Origin: Oxytricha trifallax
Taxonomy: Eukaryota > Ciliophora > Spirotrichea > Sporadotrichida > Oxytrichidae
Reading direction: 5' to 3'
NCBI GenBank assembly: GCA_000711775.1
Contig: ARYC01000387.1
Location: 62,001 to 126,000, forward strand
Length of the DNA stretch: 64,000 nucleotides
Shown: piece by piece, positions 58,431 through 64,000 of the stretch
Layout: every line of letters starts with the position of its first letter
Position numbering within the stretch: the stretch's first letter is position 1
Position numbers and translations under genes: made by a program
Notes under the pieces: model-generated
What the model was told of the DNA's origin: nothing
What the model saw: only the letters and a program-made list of their open reading frames with translations
Database searches by the model: none

Positions 58431-59226
58431 TTAGTTTCAGTTAGTTTGGGAGTATCTATTTTCACTATTAATTGTTAGACTTAATTGTTTTCTTTATCAT
58501 ATTATAATAAACATCTATCATTAATTTTGCTATTTATTGATATTTTAAAGATTTAATGTTACCTTTTGTCACCTTTTTGTCACCTTTTTCAATTCATTCA
58601 ATGGGGTTTTAATAAGTTTTTTAATTTAGATAATTAGATAAATTCATTTTCGCATTAACAACTACCGCTTCATTTTTAATAGCTATCCGGAGAGTACAAT
58701 AATGCTTGGGTTTATAGAGATTTTCCAAAAATTTAACTGAAAATATTTAATAATTAATTAATTTTAGTTTTATTTCATTTTTTAATTCGAATATATTCCT
58801 ACAAGAGTAAAACTCAATATAATATTTAACTGTTAATAATTTAAAAATTTATAAGAACTATTAATAAAGTAAATCTGTATTTAAAAAAAATTTAATTTTA
58901 ACTGATTTTTATTTTTTATAATTTCCAATTCAAACATTATTAAATTAATTTTAATAATAGAAGATACTAATTATTTTTAGTTAAAATTTATTGAAATTTT
59001 AAAGAAATTAAATATATGATGTTCTAAACAATTTAGTGAAAAAAATTCAAATAATTATTGAGGAATTTAACTAAAAACGCTTACAATATTTTGAAAAAAA
59101 ACACTACATTAGTATGATAAAAGCAAATTAATAAAAATTAGGGATATATTTGAAAAATAAAAATTATTAAAAGGAAAAATAGATGAATAGTAAAGGAAGT
59201 GAATTCACAAGTAAATCATAGATTTA

Positions 59227-59773
59227 GCTAAAATAGCATAATAATCGTGAAATAAATCAATTAATCAAGATTTTTAATTACTCTATATTTATTTTAGTAT
59301 TATTCTATTTTTAGGTACTCTACCGCATTTTAGCTGTTTTGCGGTAGAGTACCTTAATTATATTAATTTAAAAATAAATCAAATTTAAATGCTATGAATA
59401 AAAATGAAATAATTTTTCTATAAAAAGTAATATATAATGTAAATAATATTAATAAATTAGAGTATTTTATTATATAATATTTGAAAAAACTGTAATATTT
59501 ACGAAATGTTGCTAAATAAAGCAACATTATCAATTTATTCCCTCCTTGCATTTATAAATTTATTATATATTACTTTTTATAGAGAAATTATTTCATTTTT
59601 ATTCATAGCATTTAAATTTAATTTATTTTAAAATTAATATAATTAAGGTACTCTACCGCAAAACAGCTAAAATGCGGTAGAGTACCTAAAAATAGAATAA
59701 TACTAAAATAAATATAGAGTAATTAAAAATCTTGATTAATTGATTTATTTCACGATTATTATGCTATTTTAGC
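59227..59773. repeat. Nested palindrome, GGTACTCTACCG family copy 2
   Basis: A 547-bp palindrome centred near 59500 with tips GCTAAAATAGC and GCTATTTTAGC. Each arm contains the hairpin GGTACTCTACCGCATTTTAG to GCGGTAGAGTACC followed by TTAATTATATTAATT, as in copy 1 at 28703-29187; outer and innermost sequences differ between copies. Confidence 0.9.
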
Positions 59774-59849
59774 TAATTAATATAAATTTTAACTTAAATT
59801 AAACTTTATTTGAATGAAATTGATTCAAAACTACCATCTATTTCATAAT

Positions 59850-60390
59850 TAAAGAGAGATTTAAATATGAGTTCTTGAAAAAGATTGCAGAAAGACTAAA
59901 AAGAATTCAGAGGCAGATAGTTTGATATTTTTGAATGTGGCTACCCTTGCCATTAGTTTTTTTTAAATAAAAATTCTTATACTTTTAGACTCAAACAATG
60001 AAGAAATTATATTAATTAGAATTGAGAATCTTTATCTCTATAGGTGGTCAGTACCTTCAAAATTTAAGGATTGCAGTCGCTTTCATATCGTATGATGGAT
60101 ACAGGCATGATTTATTAATTTAAAATTATATTTTATAGAATAGTAGAAATCCTTGCATGGTTCAAGAGTGGAATTTAACAAACCTTAAAAATAGACAAGG
60201 AAATCATTAGAGAACCAATAAGGAAATATGTTTGGTGCTCTTAAAGCTACTTGATAAAAATTAATTACAGTATCATAGACCATAATGGGAAAGCAAAAAA
60301 TTCTCATAGAAGCTAGTATTTTCAAACACATGAAAGAGACTTTAGCGCGAGGGGAAACTTATTGGAATGCATGAGATGAACTATCATTAT
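59850..60390 (+). CDS. Coding segments of an unknown gene
   Basis: Plus-strand coding-like stretches, e.g. GGQYLQNLRIAVAFISYDGY at about 60050-60115 and IREPIRKYVWCSQSYLIKIN at about 60200-60290, ending TGA near 60371. They change frame near 60040 and 60130 where TATAG and similar possible acceptors occur, so introns are likely. Lies just beside the palindrome at 59227-59773. No family recognised. Confidence 0.4.
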
Positions 60391-61186
60391 AATACTCTGG
60401 ATAATTTTAATTCATTGAAAATTTCTATTAACACATAAAAACTTCTTAATTATCAAATTCATGGCTAGAATTTTAATTTCATTTTTATATAAGAATAACG
60501 AGGGGTGTCAAAATGGTATCCCCAGAATATTCAATAAATTAAAATAAAAATTGATTAAAATAATATTTGGCTGAAAATAATTGGATATTATTTTATATTT
60601 ACACCCCAAATCTAATTTAATCCTACTATATTACTTTTATTAATATTCATCAATAGATGTACCTGTCTATTAATAAGTAATATTATAAAATTATGTAATT
60701 ACCTAAATTTTAAATCAATATTATTTTTTAAGCAATATTTATAATGTGTATTAGGATACATTTTTTAATGTAAAATCATAAATATTTGTTATAAATTTAT
60801 TTAGCTCAAAATTTTATTTCATATTACTGCTGAAATCAATTGAATTAATATCCTAACCTCATTATAAGTTTTGAAAAAAATATATAAATTATAAAATTGC
60901 AGTTGTTTTAATTAAACCATTGACAATTGTTAAACTATTTGTTTATTTAAATTTAAGCAATAATTGAATGAAATTAAATACTTCTATTATTAAAGTTAAT
61001 CATTGGCAATTTCAATATTTTTTAATTGATTATTTATATTCTTAGAATTTAAAATGAGAATCATATTATATTAGTTAAGAAATAATAATTAATAAATTAT
61101 TAAATAAAATAAATTTTATTTGACAAAACTATCATATTTTTACAAAGATATTTGAAATAATTAGTGAACATACTCAAGTATAAATA

Positions 61187-61487
61187 AAATTAGTTTTATT
61201 TATTGCTAATATATACCGTGAACGACAAGCAGCCCAAACGAGAGTGGTGCGAACTCTGATCCTCAGGACTATCAAGGAAAAGGGCAACTACATATTGACT
61301 TTAAGTCATTCTGTCGGAAACCTCAGCAACTTCAATTATTGATTCTATCACTGGAAACTTAGTAATCAGCTGGACTCCACCAACTATAGAAAGAAAAGGG
61401 TAGGTTAATATTTCTAAAAAACCTAATGCCATTTTTTAATAATTTATGGCCCCTATTTAATATGTATATATTAGCAATAAATAAAAC
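61187..61487. mobile_element. Small inverted-repeat insert carrying a coding fragment
   Basis: About 25-bp inverted ends (AGTTTTATTTATTGCTAATA and complement) enclose a GC-richer 200-bp stretch, 61210-61410, that reads as protein (e.g. SIIDSITGNLVISWTPPTIE). It could be a captured exon fragment or a macronuclear-destined segment flanked by chance repeats. Confidence 0.45.
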
Positions 61488-61628
61488 TGAATATTATATA
61501 ATAGAGATCTCTAATTAAATTTTGATCTCTTTTTTTAATTTCCCTTGCCTTAAGCGATTCACTACCACTACTACTACTATAAATAAAATTATTGTAATGT
61601 AAAATTAACAAAATTATTCTAATATAAA

Positions 61629-61980
61629 GAGTGGGAATTTCCTACCCTCATACAGTTTCTCTTCTTCTCAGAAATTTCTTGCCCCAACATTCAAATTTAA
61701 ATCACTTTTCAATAAAAATATTGAAATATTATAAATCCCAATTACTTTATAGTAATTCTCTAAAATTTAATTTACAAAGTTTATAATTGTACTACAAAGA
61801 AATATTAAAAACGATCTTATACTAATTATTTTTAATAATAAATTAATGTAATTTTCATTAAAAATTGAAATCTTGATAAATTTAGAAATGATAATTGATT
61901 ATAATTAGATCATAATTTCTGATAAAATTTAAAAAATTTTAAATATTTTTAATTATGGGTAAGGAAACTTCCCATTCCTA
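61629..61980. mobile_element. Diverged short inverted-repeat element, GGAAGTTTCC family
   Basis: Ends AGTGGGAATTTCCTACCC and GGGTAAGGAAACTTCCCATT mirror those of 54311-54691, with AT-rich interior and no ORF. Duplication not clear. Confidence 0.7.
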
Positions 61981-62977
61981 ATAAATTCTTGGGAGATAAA
62001 TAACCTAGTTTAAAATAGAAAAAAATCCTTTATTTTATTTCAAGTTATCCTAATTCGTTTCAAATCTCCTAGCTATAAATATAAGAATTGATGTTTAAGT
62101 TTTTCTTCTTTTATTAAATGTTGAATCTATATATAAGTAATAATGATTAAATAATTGTTCGCTTAAATTATAATACATATCTTTCTATTATTAATTTTAT
62201 TTTTTCATCTTTGCTTAATACAATTTCTTATTTTGAAATTAATTTAAATAAAATATATCAATTGATAGAACTGCCTGCTCCATCTGTGGGTATATTATTG
62301 CTATATTCATTACTCTTTGAGAATTGACTGTTCTTTTTGGAGGCAAGATTGTTTTGAAATCCTTTGAATGTTCTCAAACTTTTCAGGAAATATTCAAATT
62401 GTTAGGTTTTATAGTCCAACAGCTTCTAATATCATCAAATCAGTAATAATACTCAATATTTATTACAAATTATGTGAAGAAGTTACACACATTACAAAAA
62501 TTAATATAGGAAAGTATCATGGCAAGCAATTTTTTCTTTTATAATTTCTTTTTTATTACTTATTCTTCTAACTCTAAGCTATAACTTATAGTGATTTGAT
62601 TTACATGATATCTAAAATAAATTAGGCGCCATCTTATTTAAAATTAATTATATATCTATATGGACATCAAAGCACTTTAAATTCAATTAAAATAAAAAGA
62701 AATAATTTTTTAAAAAATACTACTATTTATATATATATAAAACCCCAAGAGTAAAATTTGAATTAATTGTGAATTTGAAATTTGAATAAATATAGTATTT
62801 TTATTATTATAAAAGTTTTGGTAGCTTTTAGATTAATTAACATAGTACAATATATATATATATAGGGGTGTCTTAATAAAACATAAAGCTACCAAATTAT
62901 TAAGCTGATTTCGATTAAATTTTATTTATACCAATCTACTTAAATTATAATAATTTTGCCTTCAATCTACAACCTTG

Positions 62978-64000
62978 ATGCTCAGCCCGGATAACAGGGT
63001 GACTAATACGATCATCAACTTCCTCTCCCCATCGCCAGTCGAGCTCGACCTGCGGGTGCTGCCGCCCAACCTTCGGGCCCTCCTCGTACCAACACACATA
63101 CCAGAGCCTGACATTTTTAAGATAAGACTAAGATGCTTAATAGAAAATATATCCGTTTAGAAGAGATGTTAGAAAGAGATAATCGACATAGCTTCAACCA
63201 TCTTTGGTGACGACGTTACTACCTATTACCAGGAGATGGTGGACTCTACAATACAGCAACACACCTCAGTTCGCAAGCTAACATTTCTGGAAGATGATGC
63301 TAATTAGAGAAAAAATGACAGAGGAGACTATGGAGGCTACTATTTGAGATGCTACAAAAGATTAAAGAGATGGAGACGCGCCCAAGGCTAGAGGTGGGGG
63401 CCCTATACAGTACTAAATGCAAAAAACCACAACTATTCACAATCAGCAGAATCAAGTTCATCAACAAGAGAGGCAACGAAGACCCAGATTCCGAAGAGTA
63501 CAGCTTAGACTTTGACCTTGAACTTCAATGCAAAGGTAACCTACTTACCTTCGATTAAGACAGAGACGACAATCAGTGGTCATTCATTCTTTCCAGATAG
63601 GAAAATGAGGAGACTACATTCTCAATATTCTTCATCAGAGATAACTCTACCAGTTCACAGATGATAAATTCCCATTCTTGTCAAGTGACACAAATTTCGT
63701 TTTCATGTTTGCACCCAGTGAAAAGACCGAAATCCTCATCCAATAAAACGACAAAGTTTCTCTGTATGAGTTAGTTATGGGTCCAGAAGAGCAAAAAGTT
63801 AATTTCATTTGGTAAATGGATAATGTTCCAGATCTAGAACAGTAAATTCATTCTGGTATCAGATTCAAGGATGAAAGATACATGTTCATTGTTGATAATT
63901 CAAACTTCTACAGAATTGATCTTAAGAAAAACGAGACTAGAACCTACGAGGAGTAAAACTGTGTTCGTCTGTACTTCTCAGATAACAATTATCTCTATAC
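62978..64000 (+). pseudogene. Unknown GC-richer coding region, frame-broken, runs off the window
   Basis: Starts MLSPDNRVTNTIINFLSPSP after AT-rich DNA and continues in ciliate code (IIDIASTIFGDDVTTYYQEM). Near 63340 coding character moves to another frame (FTISRIKFINKRGNEDPDSE, then DRDDNQWSFILSRQENEETT) and near 63655 to a third (FPFLSSDTNFVFMFAPSEKT, IRFKDERYMFIVDNSNFYRI) that is still open at the window end. The repeated YMFIVDNSNFYRIDL and RLYFSDNNYLY style suggests beta-propeller-like repeats, but no family was recognised. The shifts mean either a decaying gene or tiny eliminated sequences. Confidence 0.5.

Larger units (their letters stand above)
56573..58804. mobile_element. Inverted-repeat element carrying gene sequences (long copy)
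   Basis: Same ends (TTGTAGGAATACATTCGATT and complement) and subterminal sequence as the 416-bp element at 18364-18779, but with about 1.8 kb of GC-richer, protein-coding DNA between about 56797 and 58601. The interior holds a serine-carboxypeptidase fragment (minus) and a YHYH-domain ORF (plus). Either genes were captured by the element, as in Pack-type transposons, or a gene-bearing segment was inserted in it. No duplication at the inner edges was found. Confidence 0.75.
60630..62730. repeat. Dispersed repeat copy B (empty Merlin site)
   Basis: Second copy of the repeat at 18780-22110, about 80 percent similar by eye in its best blocks. Around 62390-62410 it has the uninterrupted sequence TATTCAAATTGTTAGG that in copy A is split by the Merlin-like element. 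It carries its own inserts at about 61187-61487 and 61629-61980. Confidence 0.75.

Overview
The window reads as germline (micronuclear) DNA of a spirotrich ciliate of the Oxytricha/Stylonychia type. Four things in the sequence point there. Genuine host reading frames stay open only if TAA and TAG mean glutamine and TGA is the stop. Several introns are tiny (33, 34 and 41 bp). Coding stretches are broken by AT-rich, inverted-repeat DNA, and in one gene removal of the insert restores the reading frame exactly. At 42779-46936 there is a telomere-bearing element (TBE transposon) whose ends carry C4A4-type telomeric repeats and whose target duplication is AAT. The species was not determined and no search could be run. 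Standard-code ORF calls fragment nearly every real gene here.

Layout. 1-17.9 kb is the host-gene-rich part: an unknown gene split by a foldback element (1136-2733), a CLASP-type microtubule protein (2871-6445), a small unknown gene (6605-7120, minus), a long acidic/coiled-coil protein (about 7130-10737, minus), two low-complexity proteins (10948-12454 and 12472-13165, plus), a Sam50/Omp85 mitochondrial outer-membrane barrel protein (13285-14465) and a multi-pass membrane protein (14819-17907, minus). 18.3-22.1 kb is repeat DNA: a short inverted-repeat element and a Merlin/IS1016-like DNA transposon with GGACGTCC minisatellite ends, inserted with an 8-bp target duplication into a repeat whose empty counterpart lies near 62.4 kb.

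22.5-39.5 kb appears to be one large minus-strand gene for a TRP/polycystin-like cation channel, opened up by many inserts: a 2.3-kb inverted-repeat element, perfect or near-perfect palindromes of 0.36, 0.49 and 0.39 kb, a 3.2-kb giant palindrome, and a 4.1-kb terminal-inverted-repeat element with an SF3-helicase-like protein that itself holds a LINE-like insert and a foldback element. A second Merlin-like transposon (39585-41324) follows.

42-50.6 kb is a nest: a LINE-like element split by the TBE (transposase, 22-kDa ORF, zinc-finger/kinase ORF) and by a 2.6-kb inverted-repeat element, which carries a third copy of the foldback family. 50.6-52.9 kb holds another host gene (minus). 53-64 kb mixes host coding fragments, short inverted-repeat elements, a LINE reverse-transcriptase tail, a decayed copy of the 10.7-11.3 kb promoter region, an inverted-repeat element carrying two protein-coding stretches (a serine carboxypeptidase fragment and a YHYH-domain protein), another nested palindrome, a second copy of the 18.8-22 kb repeat, and an unrecognised, frame-broken coding region running off the end.

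Reading the whole: the host genes would be assembled into a somatic nucleus by cutting out the inserts, and the window shows a mobile-element/IES landscape in which several families share an inverted-repeat, hairpin-forming architecture. No tRNA or rRNA genes and no CRISPR arrays were seen. Exon and insert boundaries are given exactly only where frame, splice sites or target duplications fix them; elsewhere they are approximate.
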